From Rhodohalobacter barkolensis (lineage in GTDB: Bacteria > Bacteroidota > Rhodothermia > Balneolales > Balneolaceae): a stretch of 64,000 bases of DNA. Location of the stretch: the NCBI RefSeq assembly GCF_002834295.1, contig NZ_PISP01000001.1, positions 558,001-622,000 of the forward strand, written 5' to 3'. The notes under the pieces are model-generated. The model saw only the letters and a list, made by a program, of their open reading frames with translations. It made no database searches and was not told where the DNA came from. The translations under genes were made by a program, and so were the position numbers. Within the stretch, counting starts at the first letter, position 1, and each line of letters opens with the position of its first letter. Of this stretch, positions 45,601-53,987 are shown one piece after another.

Positions 45601-45862
45601 GCCTTTAAACTGCTTATAAATTGTCTTTGTGTCGTTACAGCTTCCTGATGTTGAGTTGCAGATTTCATTGAAGCGTTCTGTACATACCTATCCTTTTCTT
45701 GATGTGATATCACCGCTTTACACTTTTAAAGGAAGAGATTCTAAATACATAAAGTGCCGTCTGTTGGTTGGATACCCTAGTTTCATCATTAACCCGGCTA
45801 ATATGAGTACACTGAAACAGATTGATCCGGATTCATTCAAATCTGTAAACACTATAAAAATC

Positions 45863-45906
45863 TGTGATATATGTAACACTTACATCATTTCACATAATGC
45901 ATGTAA
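45863..45906 (+). promoter_or_regulatory. Three-box element before the two-helix membrane protein gene
   Basis: TGTGAT (45863), ATGTAA (45871-45876), ACATAA (45892-45897), with box starts 8 and 21 apart, plus a further ATGTAA at 45901-45906. The 15 bases TGTGATATATGTAAC recur with one change, inverted, at 51514-51528. Confidence 0.5.
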
Positions 45907-45988
45907 GGTTCAAAGTTCTGAAATTTGTTGGGTGAAGAGCATATTTAGATGTTCATTTAGGCTAAAACAATAACTAAGTGGGGAGATT

Positions 45989-46186
45989 ATGAAACAAACA
46001 TTAGGCGGAATACTGAGCATAGGTGGGTTGATCGGGGTAATATTTTTTGGATATCAATACATGCAAGACTCTGAAACATTTTCAGTATTGGGAGCAGATG
46101 TCGCGGTAAGCTCAGGCGACTACGTTCCTATTTTGATTTCGCTCATTGTTCTCATTGTTGGGATTCTTATTTATCGGTCGAAATAG
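45989..46186 (+). CDS. Small two-helix membrane protein
   Basis: 65 residues: helix 1 LGGILSIGGLIGVIFFGYQYM, a short polar hairpin (QDSETFSVLGADVAVSSGD) and helix 2 YVPILISLIVLIVGILIYRSK. The ATG follows GTGGGGAGATT, a good ribosome site. The pattern resembles small DUF3185-type membrane proteins found in stress clusters. The function is not known. Confidence 0.78.
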   Translation: MKQTLGGILSIGGLIGVIFFGYQYMQDSETFSVLGADVAVSSGDYVPILISLIVLIVGILIYRSK

Positions 46187-46380
46187 CTGGAAAATATTGA
46201 GTTGTTTTGCTATTGAAATAGTAGGTAATTGTGTATGAATTGACAAATAAAACACTTGATCCAAAGAGTGAGACAAGAGAAATAAAAACCACAGATAGTG
46301 AAATATTGTGTTTTTGTCAGTTTTGGATCATTTAATCAAACTGTATCCAAAGAGAGTATAAAATTTAGTAGAGAGGAGAT

Positions 46381-47877
46381 ATGAAATCCACTATTTCAAA
46401 GTTGTGCATTTTGATAGTCATTGGGCTTACTGTTTCTGCCTGCAGCATTCAAAGAAGTGCAATAAGCGGAGATAAAAGGGCATATGGCTACAGTTGGGAA
46501 CAGGAAAAACAGATTGGACAGGAAGCCGATCAGCAGATTCAGCAACAGTACGGCCTGTACGATGATGATGATCTGCAAGACTATGTTGATGAAATAGGGC
46601 AGGAGATGCTCGCAGTAAGTCATATCAACCGGGAGGACACTCCATCTGTTTATGCGGGTACTGATTTCTATTTTCGTGTATTGGATAATCCGGTTGTTAA
46701 TGCTTTTGCTTTGCCCGGAGGGTATATTTATGTGACCCGTGGATTGCTATCGCATTTGGAAAATGAAGCTCAGCTAGCTGTGGTGTTGGGTCATGAGATT
46801 GGTCATGTGGTTGCACGCCACGCTTCCCAACGGGCCTTTGAACAACAGATGGGACAGATTGCCCTGATTGGAGGTGCCATAGGCGGTGAACTATTAGGCC
46901 TTCCAGGTGGAGATATACTTGGTATTGGCAGTCAGGCTGCCCAACTCTTGTTTTTAAGCTACAGCCGGGATGATGAACGTGAATCGGATCAACTTGGTGT
47001 GGAATATGCATCCATGCAACACTATAAGGCAGCTGAAGGGGCACAGTTTTTTGTTTCTTTGGAGCGGATGTCAGAACAAGCGGGCCAAAGCCTTCCTAAC
47101 TGGCAATCTACACACCCCGATCCGGCCGAAAGGGCAAATAGTATTCCGGAGCTTGCCGAAGAGTGGAGGGCTAAAGGGTATGAACAGACGATAGACAATA
47201 AAGATCAGTATATGGAGAAGCTTAACAATTTGATCTATGGAGAGAATCCGCGGGAGGGATTTACACGTAACGGATTATTCTATCATCCTGATTTGGAATT
47301 TCAATTTCCCTACCCGGATGGATGGCAGGTGATTAATCAACGGTCATTGGTTGCTGTTGTTAACAAGGATCAGGATGCCGTTTCTATTATGACGCTGGAT
47401 GGGGAATCAGCAAATGCAGAGGCTTCGGTCAATGAGTTTTTGAATCAGGAGGGAATTAATACGGAAGGTAAATCCAGGACACAAAGTAACGGACTAAACG
47501 CTTATCGAGCTGAAGCCACAGGGCAGACTGAGGATGGAACCCAACTTAAATTCTATGTTTATGCGATTGAGTATGATGGCTCTATATATCGCTTTTTGAA
47601 CTACACAACCGCTGATAAATATAGTAACTATGCTTCTCGCTTTGATGAGGTCACCGGGGGGTTCAGAGAGTTGACTGATCGAGATATTTTGAATATTCAG
47701 CCGGTTCGTCTGCAAGTAGTTAAAACCAACCGTTCAGGAACCTTCCAATCCTTCCTTCCAAGGAACCTCGATGACTTTTCAATTACAGTTTCGCCGGAAG
47801 ACCTTGCCATCATGAACCAGGTTGAACTCGATGAACAGATCAGTGTCGGTACCTGGCTAAAGCTCCCAAATCAGTAA
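46381..47877 (+). CDS. M48 family metalloprotease lipoprotein (BepA/LoiP-like)
   Basis: 498 residues. A lipoprotein leader (LIVIGLTVSACSIQ) precedes the M48 domain with the zinc motif LGHEIGHVVARH (HExxH at about residues 138-142) and the third-ligand region SRDDERESDQLGVEYA. FALPGGYIYVTRGLL just before the motif is the usual M48 strand. The family degrades or rescues misfolded outer-membrane proteins in the periplasm. A C-terminal 220-residue extension with FYVYAIEYDGSIYRFLNYT and a final ISVGTWLKLPNQ has a TolA-like and LysM-like look. A ribosome site GAGAGGAG precedes the ATG. Confidence 0.92.
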   Translation: MKSTISKLCILIVIGLTVSACSIQRSAISGDKRAYGYSWEQEKQIGQEADQQIQQQYGLYDDDDLQDYVDEIGQEMLAVSHINREDTPSVYAGTDFYFRVLDNPVVNAFALPGGYIYVTRGLLSHLENEAQLAVVLGHEIGHVVARHASQRAFEQQMGQIALIGGAIGGELLGLPGGDILGIGSQAAQLLFLSYSRDDERESDQLGVEYASMQHYKAAEGAQFFVSLERMSEQAGQSLPNWQSTHPDPAERANSIPELAEEWRAKGYEQTIDNKDQYMEKLNNLIYGENPREGFTRNGLFYHPDLEFQFPYPDGWQVINQRSLVAVVNKDQDAVSIMTLDGESANAEASVNEFLNQEGINTEGKSRTQSNGLNAYRAEATGQTEDGTQLKFYVYAIEYDGSIYRFLNYTTADKYSNYASRFDEVTGGFRELTDRDILNIQPVRLQVVKTNRSGTFQSFLPRNLDDFSITVSPEDLAIMNQVELDEQISVGTWLKLPNQ

Positions 47878-48053
47878 GATAGGATATTAAGTTAGAAAAT
47901 TATGAAACATATAACTTTATGATCTTCAAGCTTACTAAAGAACTACTCAATTAAAAGCATATCTATAACTTAAAGCGGGTTTGCTGTAACAACATATCTT
48001 TATTGATTCTATACATTGCTTCATAGTTAATTAGTTAATCAAACGGAGCAACC

Positions 48054-48173
48054 ATGGACAAACACAATAGAGATCACAAGAAAAACAAAGACGAGAAGAA
48101 ATCTGTTAACAAAAATCCGCAATACAAACCGGAAAAGGCTAAGGACGAAAAAGTGAAAAGCAAAAAAGCCTAA
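48054..48173 (+). CDS. 39-residue lysine-rich peptide
   Basis: The ATG at 48054 follows CGGAGCAACC. The product starts MDKHNRDHKKNKDEKKSVNK and is almost wholly K, D, N and E, thus disordered. A perfect-looking terminator starts 19 bases after its stop, which supports a real short transcript. The function is unknown; it could be a salt- or desiccation-related peptide, by composition only. Confidence 0.6.
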   Translation: MDKHNRDHKKNKDEKKSVNKNPQYKPEKAKDEKVKSKKA

Positions 48174-48191
48174 GCACAATTCTTCTTTATT

Positions 48192-48227
48192 AAAAAGGGC
48201 TTCTGATCACTCAGAGGCCCTTTTTTT
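48192..48227. terminator. Bidirectional terminator between convergent small genes
   Basis: AAAAAGGGCTTCTGA and TCAGAGGCCCTTTTT pair around TCAC with one G-T pair, and T runs follow on both strands. It serves the lysine-rich peptide (plus) and the Pmp3-like gene (minus). Confidence 0.9.
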
Positions 48228-48246
48228 ATTCAAAAAAGTGTTTAAG

Positions 48247-48405
48247 TCAATGTTTAGCAATAACCCATACTGCATGTATAATACCCGGAATGTAACCAAG
48301 AATTGTCAGCAAAATATTCAGCCAGAATGCACCTGTAATTCCAACTTCTAAAAATACTCCAAGCGGTGGCAGAATGATGGCAAAAATAATTTTTAAAATA
48401 TCCAT
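48247..48405 (-). CDS. YqaE/Pmp3 family membrane peptide
   Basis: 52 residues, two helices, starting MDILKIIFAIILPPLGVFLE and continuing FWLNILLTILGYIPGIIHAVWVI. The LPPLGVFLE...LNILLTxLGYIPGIIHA pattern is diagnostic of Pmp3/YqaE, proteins induced by salt, cold and membrane depolarisation in bacteria, fungi and plants. It fits the surrounding island of stress genes. Confidence 0.93.
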   Translation of the reverse strand: MDILKIIFAIILPPLGVFLEVGITGAFWLNILLTILGYIPGIIHAVWVIAKH

Positions 48406-48463
48406 AGAAGTGTTTTCTAAATTTTTAGTTCATCGAATTATTTGAATGCGATGATGCATTCCG

Positions 48464-48772
48464 TTAAAGTGTTTTCAATTTCACTTTTAAGTCCTCATCT
48501 ATAGGAATGATTTGTTTTTCTTTTTTTGGACCAATTGCGTTAATAATATTACGAACTGCATTGTATAGCATAAGTACTACGGTGATAACAGCCCCCGCAA
48601 GAAAAGAAGAAATGATTAAAGCAGCAAAATAAAGGAAATAGAACCATTCAAGTTTGGTATCAGTTGAAGTGCTCAAGCCAAACAAGGTCAGCATAAGTGC
48701 AAGTACGGTAATCAGTGCAAGCATCATTGTTCCACTAAATGTATGTACGCTTGGCAAAACTGATTCCAGCAA
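48464..48772 (-). CDS. Small two-helix membrane protein (phage-holin-like pattern)
   Basis: Two long hydrophobic helices (MLALITVLALMLTLFGLS and FYFLYFAALIISSFLAGAVITVVLMLYN) and a charged tail ending PIDEDLKVKLKTL. The frame opens with TTG at 48772, immediately after the TGA of the preceding broken frame; ATG codons at 48727 and 48724 are alternatives that would still contain both helices. It was probably coupled to the small gene upstream of it (48773-48933), now frameshifted. Confidence 0.6.
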   Translation of the reverse strand: MLESVLPSVHTFSGTMMLALITVLALMLTLFGLSTSTDTKLEWFYFLYFAALIISSFLAGAVITVVLMLYNAVRNIINAIGPKKEKQIIPIDEDLKVKLKTL

Positions 48773-48933
48773 TCACCGGGCTTCTGAAGTGCTAATTTTG
48801 CCAATCATCCAGCTCGTTCCCATAATAGTTATAGCGGCTAAACATCCGCCTAATGCAGCACGGCGTCCATCTGCTTTTAACGTTTCTCTTTGCTGTTCAT
48901 TGATGGATTTAATTCTCTCATTTTTTTATTCAT
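48773..48933 (-). pseudogene. Small membrane protein gene broken at a seven-A run
   Basis: An ATG at 48933 starts MNKK, then reaches a run of seven A and stops 14 codons later. One more A would carry the frame into SINEQQRETLKADGRRAALG, a hydrophobic helix and a stop (TGA 48773-48775) just before the next gene's TTG. The second-frame sequence looks protein-like (charged helix, GGCLAAITIMGTSWMIG), so a homopolymer frameshift, genuine or a sequencing error, is likely. If corrected, the product would have about 53 residues. Confidence 0.45.
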
Positions 48934-49179
48934 TAATAAACCTCAGAAGGTGACAGATGAGCAAGTGATCGATTCTGATAAAATTCTATCTATTTACTTT
49001 AGTTTATCTCTCTGGTATAAAGATCAAGAAAATTTACGAGAAAATGTTATGCTCTATATTATACTTCAACGTTATATTAGTTTTGTTGACGTATATTCTT
49101 TCGTCTAAGAGAATATATACGGGGCTCGTTATGTTTACATGAAAAGCATGGTAACGGTTTAACACTTAAAAGTTCTTTT

Positions 49180-49647
49180 TTGAAAACAAACCCATCCACA
49201 CATCAAAAATCCAGGAAATTTGCGGAACTGTTAGATAGCTGGTTTACAATACCGGGTACAAATATAAAAGTTGGATTGGATCCAATTCTGGGCCTGGTTA
49301 CCGGTCTTGGGGATCTGGCAGGGGCCTCTCTTTCAGTCTACTTTATGTTTTATGCTACAAAACTGGGAGCAAAAACGTCCGTTCTTCTGAGAATGTTTAT
49401 GAATATCCTGGCCGATTTGATCATTGGAATGATTCCTGTTTTGGGTGATCTCTTTGATGTGGCCTGGAAAGCAAATCTCCGGAACGCCAAACTCCTCGAA
49501 AAGCAGGAAGCGGAGCCTGATAAACTTGGAAATGAAAGTACCGTTATGATGTGGGTTCTCTTTATCGCACTTGTTCTGATATTGATTGGGATCGTAATAG
49601 CCATAGTTTGGGCGGTAGCTGAGGCTTGGAATCTTCTCTTCCGATAA
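49180..49647 (+). CDS. DUF4112-domain membrane protein
   Basis: 155 residues. LLDSWFTIPGTNIKVGLDPILGLVTGLGDLAGASLS followed by MFMNILADLIIGMIPVLGDLFDVAWKANLRNAKLLEK is the DUF4112 signature, with paired GLGDL/VLGDLFD motifs. The C-terminal 35 residues add one more helix (VMMWVLFIALVLILIGIVIAIVWAV). There is no ATG; the start is TTG at 49180, because an ATG at 49139 meets a stop after seven codons. The family function is unknown. Confidence 0.88.
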   Translation: MKTNPSTHQKSRKFAELLDSWFTIPGTNIKVGLDPILGLVTGLGDLAGASLSVYFMFYATKLGAKTSVLLRMFMNILADLIIGMIPVLGDLFDVAWKANLRNAKLLEKQEAEPDKLGNESTVMMWVLFIALVLILIGIVIAIVWAVAEAWNLLFR

Positions 49648-49855
49648 ACCTTCTTTTTTAAGTAAATGTAAGTTGACAAAATTGCAATGTTAACACTTAC
49701 ATTAACGTTATATAAGACCTTAGATTGATCATATAATTAATTAAAAATCCATGTTGAAAAATAAGAGCTAATGAAGAGGGATACAGAAAGTTAATTATGA
49801 AACTTTGATTCAAAATTTAAATTAGAAACACTAAACCTTAAATAAATCACTAATT

Positions 49856-50302
49856 ATGACAATGTTCGACAAGAAGAGAGTTCAAGATATTATTCGTCAG
49901 TTCGACACAAAACAGCACAGAAAAAGTAATTCAATGGAAATTGATAAAGTTGTTCTGATTGCTATTTCAAGTGTTTTAGGAGGAGCCCTTTTGGGGATAC
50001 TGTTTGCTCCGGAAAAGGGAAAAAAAACCAGAAAGACTTTGGCCAGGAAAAGAGATGAATATCTTAATGAGATCAGAAAGAACAGTGAAGATCTGAGCCA
50101 GCAGCTGAAAAACTATACCGATACAGTGCTTGATAAATCCAAGGCGACAGCCCAAAATTTAAAGCAAGATGTAGAGGATTATGCCGAATGGACCTTTCAG
50201 GAACTGTATGATCAGGCAAAAGAGCTTAAGATTAAAGGATATTCCCAAATGAATAAATCTGAGTTAATCCAGGCTTTGGAAGATCTTAAAGTTGAAAAAT
50301 AA
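49856..50302 (+). CDS. YtxH-domain protein with Rho_N/SAP-like C-terminus
   Basis: 148 residues. A soluble N-terminal extension precedes the YtxH membrane helix (VVLIAISSVLGGALLGILFAPEKG then KKTRKTLARKRDEYL), followed by a coiled coil and an unusual C-terminus, LYDQAKELKIKGYSQMNKSELIQAL, which fits the Rho N-terminal/HeH (SAP-like) helix-extension-helix motif that binds nucleic acids. A membrane-tethered nucleic-acid-binding protein is thus possible. It is the third YtxH gene of the island and is longer than the two cassette copies. Confidence 0.85.
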   Translation: MTMFDKKRVQDIIRQFDTKQHRKSNSMEIDKVVLIAISSVLGGALLGILFAPEKGKKTRKTLARKRDEYLNEIRKNSEDLSQQLKNYTDTVLDKSKATAQNLKQDVEDYAEWTFQELYDQAKELKIKGYSQMNKSELIQALEDLKVEK

Positions 50303-50390
50303 GCTTAAGATATTTTTGCAAAAAGGGGCTCTCCGTAAAGAGTCTATAAAAGATCAAAGAAGGGAAGGTGTTTGAAGATTTAATGGATTT

Positions 50391-50951
50391 TTAAAAATCT
50401 TCCAGATTTTTTTGACGCACTTCTTTCAGTTCTTTAAAGTAGGTAGGAGTTAATCCCGTAACTTTTTTGAACTGGTTCGAGAGATGAGCTACACTGCTGT
50501 AATGCAGTCTATGTGCGATTTCGGTAAGGGTAAGCTCATCATAGATCAGAAGCTCTTTCACTTTTTCAATCTTATGCAGGATAATGTATTGCTGAATGGT
50601 AATTCCCTTCACTTCCGAAAATGTATTGGAGAGATAAGTATAATCGTAATTCAGTTTTTCACTGATGTAGTCCGAATCGTTCACTTTTGGTACTTCATCG
50701 GAGTAGTGTATCATTTCAATAATCACGGCCTTGATCTTCTCAACCAGGATGTTCTTTTTATCGTCCAGAAGTTCAAGACCTGATTTCTTCAGGTTTTTAG
50801 AAAATTCTTCCAGCTGATCTTTAGTAATCTCTTCCTTGATGTCTACAAAGCCAAGTTCTACTGATGAACAGGTCAATCCAAGTTTTTCAAGCTCGCTCTT
50901 GACCACCATCTTGCAGCGTAAACTAACCATATATTTAATATACAGTTTCAT
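50391..50951 (-). CDS. AraC-type HTH regulator with unusual N-terminal domain
   Basis: 186 residues, paralogous to 32192-32848: both begin with (K)LxxKYMVxLRxKxVxxSELxxLG and end with an AraC HTH pair (here GITIQQYIILHKIEKVKELL and LTEIAHRLHYSSVAHLSNQFKKVTGLTPTYFKELKE). The first 80 residues alternate strands and helices in a small ferredoxin-like pattern; a sensing role is a guess. Genes of this type are abundant in Bacteroidota-group genomes. It closes the stress island at its right end. Confidence 0.86.
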   Translation of the reverse strand: MKLYIKYMVSLRCKMVVKSELEKLGLTCSSVELGFVDIKEEITKDQLEEFSKNLKKSGLELLDDKKNILVEKIKAVIIEMIHYSDEVPKVNDSDYISEKLNYDYTYLSNTFSEVKGITIQQYIILHKIEKVKELLIYDELTLTEIAHRLHYSSVAHLSNQFKKVTGLTPTYFKELKEVRQKNLEDF

Positions 50952-51493
50952 ATTAGGCTATAAGCTTTAAATAAATTCTTAGTAATAAGATGATATTAAT
51001 CATAATTCAATGAGCTGAAGCTACTTAGCTTATCTATTGTGTGAAATTTAGTCAGTATCCTTAAAATCTGATTCCCGTTGTATTAAACAAAATATTTCGA
51101 AGTATCTGTTAGCTCATTATACTTTAGACTGGATCAAAAGCCTAAAATTTATTTGTCTAAGAAAGCTGATGCTTTTTTTCCTTTGTTTAAAACCAAAAAG
51201 GTTGGCTGGAAGACTTTCTCTTTTCCCTTCAGCATGTCACACAACTATTATATTTAATGTTATGTTAAAGGGTAAATACTAATTTTATGTAATAGTTAAT
51301 CGTGTGCATCTGTAATCAATGCTTGAATCAGTATCAATGTGGTATGAATACAAACTATTATTAGGATCCATTTATACTATTAATGATTGTATTAATTGTT
51401 TTATTCAGATCCCCATCATTTGAGAGACAAATTCTGAAGTTGACTTTCAATCTTATCATTCTTAATAAATTAAACAATATAAAGTCGCTTCTC

Positions 51494-51528
51494 TTATCTA
51501 TTTAATTTTAAGCGTTACATATATCACG
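51494..51528 (-). promoter_or_regulatory. Isolated three-box element in a gene-free region
   Basis: On the minus strand CGTGAT (51523-51528), ATGTAA (51515-51520), AGATAA (51494-51499); box starts 8 and 21 apart. The next gene on this strand, the AraC regulator, starts 540 bases away. Confidence 0.45.
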
Positions 51529-51804
51529 GTTATTTCTGTCGTTTGTTAGGATCAATATATTTGTTTGATCTGAAACGTCTACCGGGTTATTCTTGATCTT
51601 ATTTAGTAAATCTAACGACTCTATTTAGAAACTGTTCCTGAATTTAAAATTTATGCTTCCGGTAATTCCTTAAATATTGCTTTTCTTACTTTTAAATAAA
51701 GATATTTTCAGGTAATATTAAATAATCAGTCTATCGGAAAACTATATATATTATAGGTTTTTGAGGATTGTAGATTTATTCCCTGCAATTAAAAAGAGGA
51801 AAAA

Positions 51805-51915
51805 ATGTCATTTGAGATAGGAGTTATCATTACGGGTACGGTACTCATCCTTATAGCATAGGTTGGCAGCATCTCTGCAAAAAACTGCGGAGGTGTTTTA
51901 AAATATCTCAGATAG
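51805..51915 (+). pseudogene. Possible 35-codon membrane peptide frame with internal TAG
   Basis: ATG at 51805 follows AAGAGGAAAAA, a good site. It encodes MSFEIGVIITGTVLILIA, then TAG at 51859, then VGSISAKNCGGVLKYLR and TAG. The whole would make a short single-helix membrane peptide with a basic tail. This may be decay by one base change, or chance. Confidence 0.25.
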
Positions 51916-51998
51916 ACATCGTCTGCATTCACAAAATTCGCTAATAATCTTAAACAGTACTTGGTTCCCAATATTGATCCTAAATAAAATTCATCATT

Positions 51999-52295
51999 AT
52001 GACAGTAAAAGAGATAAAAAAGCAACTCGAATCGTCAAAAAATCCGGTGGCAAAGGCATTTCATATCGGTGACCATTTCAAAGTTCTTCTCTTTGGATTC
52101 AAGAAGGGAATGAAGCTGGAAGATCATAAAGCTCATCATCCTACAAAGCTTTTAGTTATTGAAGGTGATGTGATCTATCACCAGAATAAAAAAGATATCC
52201 GGCTTAAGCAGCACGATGAGGTTGATATTCCGGCTGAAGTTGCTCACTCCGTTGGAGCACTTGAAGACAGCATGATTCTTTTGACCCAGGGTTGA
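51999..52295 (+). CDS. Small cupin protein
   Basis: 98 residues with a complete single cupin: HIGDHFKVLLFGFKKGMKLEDHKAHHPTKLLVIEGDVIYHQN (the DHKAHHP stretch supplies histidines) and the second motif RLKQHDEVDIPAEVAHSVGALED. Proteins of this length are stand-alone metal-binding sensors or enzymes of unknown substrate; similar ones accompany stress and nitrosative response genes. There is no operon partner; the gene-free region upstream must contain its promoter. Confidence 0.85.
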   Translation: MTVKEIKKQLESSKNPVAKAFHIGDHFKVLLFGFKKGMKLEDHKAHHPTKLLVIEGDVIYHQNKKDIRLKQHDEVDIPAEVAHSVGALEDSMILLTQG

Positions 52296-52391
52296 TTTCT
52301 GTCTACGACGTTATAAGTTGTCCATTCAAATAGCCGTGAAACTCCAAATCGCTGAAGTAGTTCGGTAAAATAGAGTGAATGCCTTTAAACA

Positions 52392-52997
52392 TTACCTTTT
52401 GGAGCCTTTCTTAAAATCAAACAGATAAAAGACACTTATCTGAAGACCGCGATTACTGGATCTGTATGTATCATCCGTAGAAATTCTGATCAATCCGAGG
52501 TTATACCGGATGTCAATCCCCAAACCATTGGGCATCAGTGGATAACTTAAACCTGCACTTAAGCTTAAATCTACTTTTCTGAACCTGTTTGCAATATCAT
52601 GTGTAGCTCCGTCATAATCTGCCCACGCGTTCATTAGAAAACCCAGCTGCGGACCCGCTTGTACCCGTATGTTGTTATCAAACAGGTATTGAAAAAGGAT
52701 TGGCACATTAATTTGATCCAGTCTTACTACAGCGTCTGAACTTTTGAGGTATACTCCCTGTGGAGAGTAATTTAACTCGGTTTGAAGCGTAAGCGGCCTG
52801 ATGCGAACAGGATAGAATCGGCCAATAAAGCCGTACTGAAGAGTCGTACGGCTACCGGTATCAGCTTCGCCCTCAAAATTAAGGGAGTAGATATTAAATC
52901 CACCTTTAAACCCAATTTCAGTCTGTTGTGAAAATGCTTTATCGGACCCCGCAACTATTAAAAATGCGGATATAATTACTAACCAAAAATACTTCAT
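52392..52997 (-). CDS. Outer-membrane beta-barrel protein (PorT/OmpX-like)
   Basis: 201 residues: signal peptide (WLVIISAFLIVAGSDKAFSQQ), then TEIGFKGGFNIYSLNF, an alternating pattern of amphipathic strands ending in aromatic residues (LQTELNYSPQGVYL, LGIDIRYNLGLIRIS, LQISVFYLFDF). The PorT/outer-membrane-beta-barrel family of the Bacteroidota group fits best. It is monocistronic. Confidence 0.85.
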   Translation of the reverse strand: MKYFWLVIISAFLIVAGSDKAFSQQTEIGFKGGFNIYSLNFEGEADTGSRTTLQYGFIGRFYPVRIRPLTLQTELNYSPQGVYLKSSDAVVRLDQINVPILFQYLFDNNIRVQAGPQLGFLMNAWADYDGATHDIANRFRKVDLSLSAGLSYPLMPNGLGIDIRYNLGLIRISTDDTYRSSNRGLQISVFYLFDFKKGSKR

Positions 52998-53214
52998 TTA
53001 AAGCCTCTCTTAAGTGTTTCATATGTAGCCTTTGTTAAAGAAAATGTTCCGGCAGAATAGCATATTGAAACTATCTTGTTTCAAAATGAACCTGACCTTT
53101 CGAAGTGATTTAAGTAGACCTTATGTTTACGAGTAGTAAAGCATCAATTTATAATCTTAAGAATTATCGAGATCTTCTTATCTACGGTGTAACCCGATTT
53201 CTTAAAATTCTGAT

Positions 53215-53796
53215 ATGAGTTCAACAAAGGACAATATATCCATGCGAGAGCATATGCTGGCCGGCAAGCCTTATAAAGCAAAGGATGCAGAGCTTGACCG
53301 GATGCATGCAAAAGCCCTGAAGGTAATGCACACGTTTAACAATTCCGGCCCTGAAGAGCGTAATAAGCGAATGTCTCTGCTGAATGAACTATTCGGGGCT
53401 CTTGGGGCAAACTCTGAAGTGAATCCGCCCTTTTACTGCGATTACGGAGTTCACATTTATGCTGGGGAGAAATTCTTTGCAAACTACGACTGTGTCATTC
53501 TCGACTGTAACGAAGTTCGAATTGGAGACAGGGTACTTCTGGGTCCAAAGGTTCAGATTTATACGGCAACTCATCCTTTACATCCGGCCGAGAGAAGAGA
53601 AGAGTGGGAGTTGGCGCATCCCGTTACAATCGAAGATGATGTTTGGATTGGAGGCGGTGCGATTATCTGTCCGGGTGTTCATATAGGTGCCGGCACAACT
53701 ATCGGTGCCGGGAGTATTGTGACTCGAGACATACCCGCGAATGTTCTTGCTGCGGGAAATCCGTGTCGGGTGATTCGTAAATTGAATACGGATTAA
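53215..53796 (+). CDS. Maltose/galactoside O-acetyltransferase family protein
   Basis: 193 residues of the left-handed beta-helix (LbH-MAT/Maa/LacA) acetyltransferase family. The N-terminal Mac domain MREHMLAGKPYKAKDAELDRMHAKAL is clear, NPPFYCDYGVHIYAGEKFFANYDCVILD marks the helix start, and THPLHPAERR carries the catalytic histidine. The C-terminal hexapeptide repeats end VTRDIPANVLAAGNPCRVIRKL. It acetylates sugars with acetyl-CoA; the natural sugar is unknown. Confidence 0.94.
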   Translation: MSSTKDNISMREHMLAGKPYKAKDAELDRMHAKALKVMHTFNNSGPEERNKRMSLLNELFGALGANSEVNPPFYCDYGVHIYAGEKFFANYDCVILDCNEVRIGDRVLLGPKVQIYTATHPLHPAERREEWELAHPVTIEDDVWIGGGAIICPGVHIGAGTTIGAGSIVTRDIPANVLAAGNPCRVIRKLNTD

Positions 53797-53987
53797 ACGG
53801 GACCTTTCAATGCTGTTTATTTAAACTTGAGATGCAAAATATTTAAGAAGTCGGGACATTTTCGTCAACTATAGATTAGCATTCATTACAATAGCTGATT
53901 TCAAGCTTATGGGATGATCAAATGAAACATTTTTCCCCCTCACGAATAAGTACTCCATTATATCGAACCTTAATATCATTCATCTCT

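Larger units (their letters stand above)
50952..51998. other. About 1 kb without a convincing gene
   Basis: Very AT-rich. I find only an inverted copy of the three-box element (51494-51528) and a tiny frame at 51805 interrupted by TAG. The length is much greater than for other promoters in the window, so an unannotated RNA or decayed gene is possible. Confidence 0.6.

Noticed and set aside
45629-45973. Plus-strand frame of 114 residues with GTG start
   Set aside because: Composition is not protein-like, no leader or motif, and it covers the promoter element at 45863-45906 and the upstream region of two real genes.
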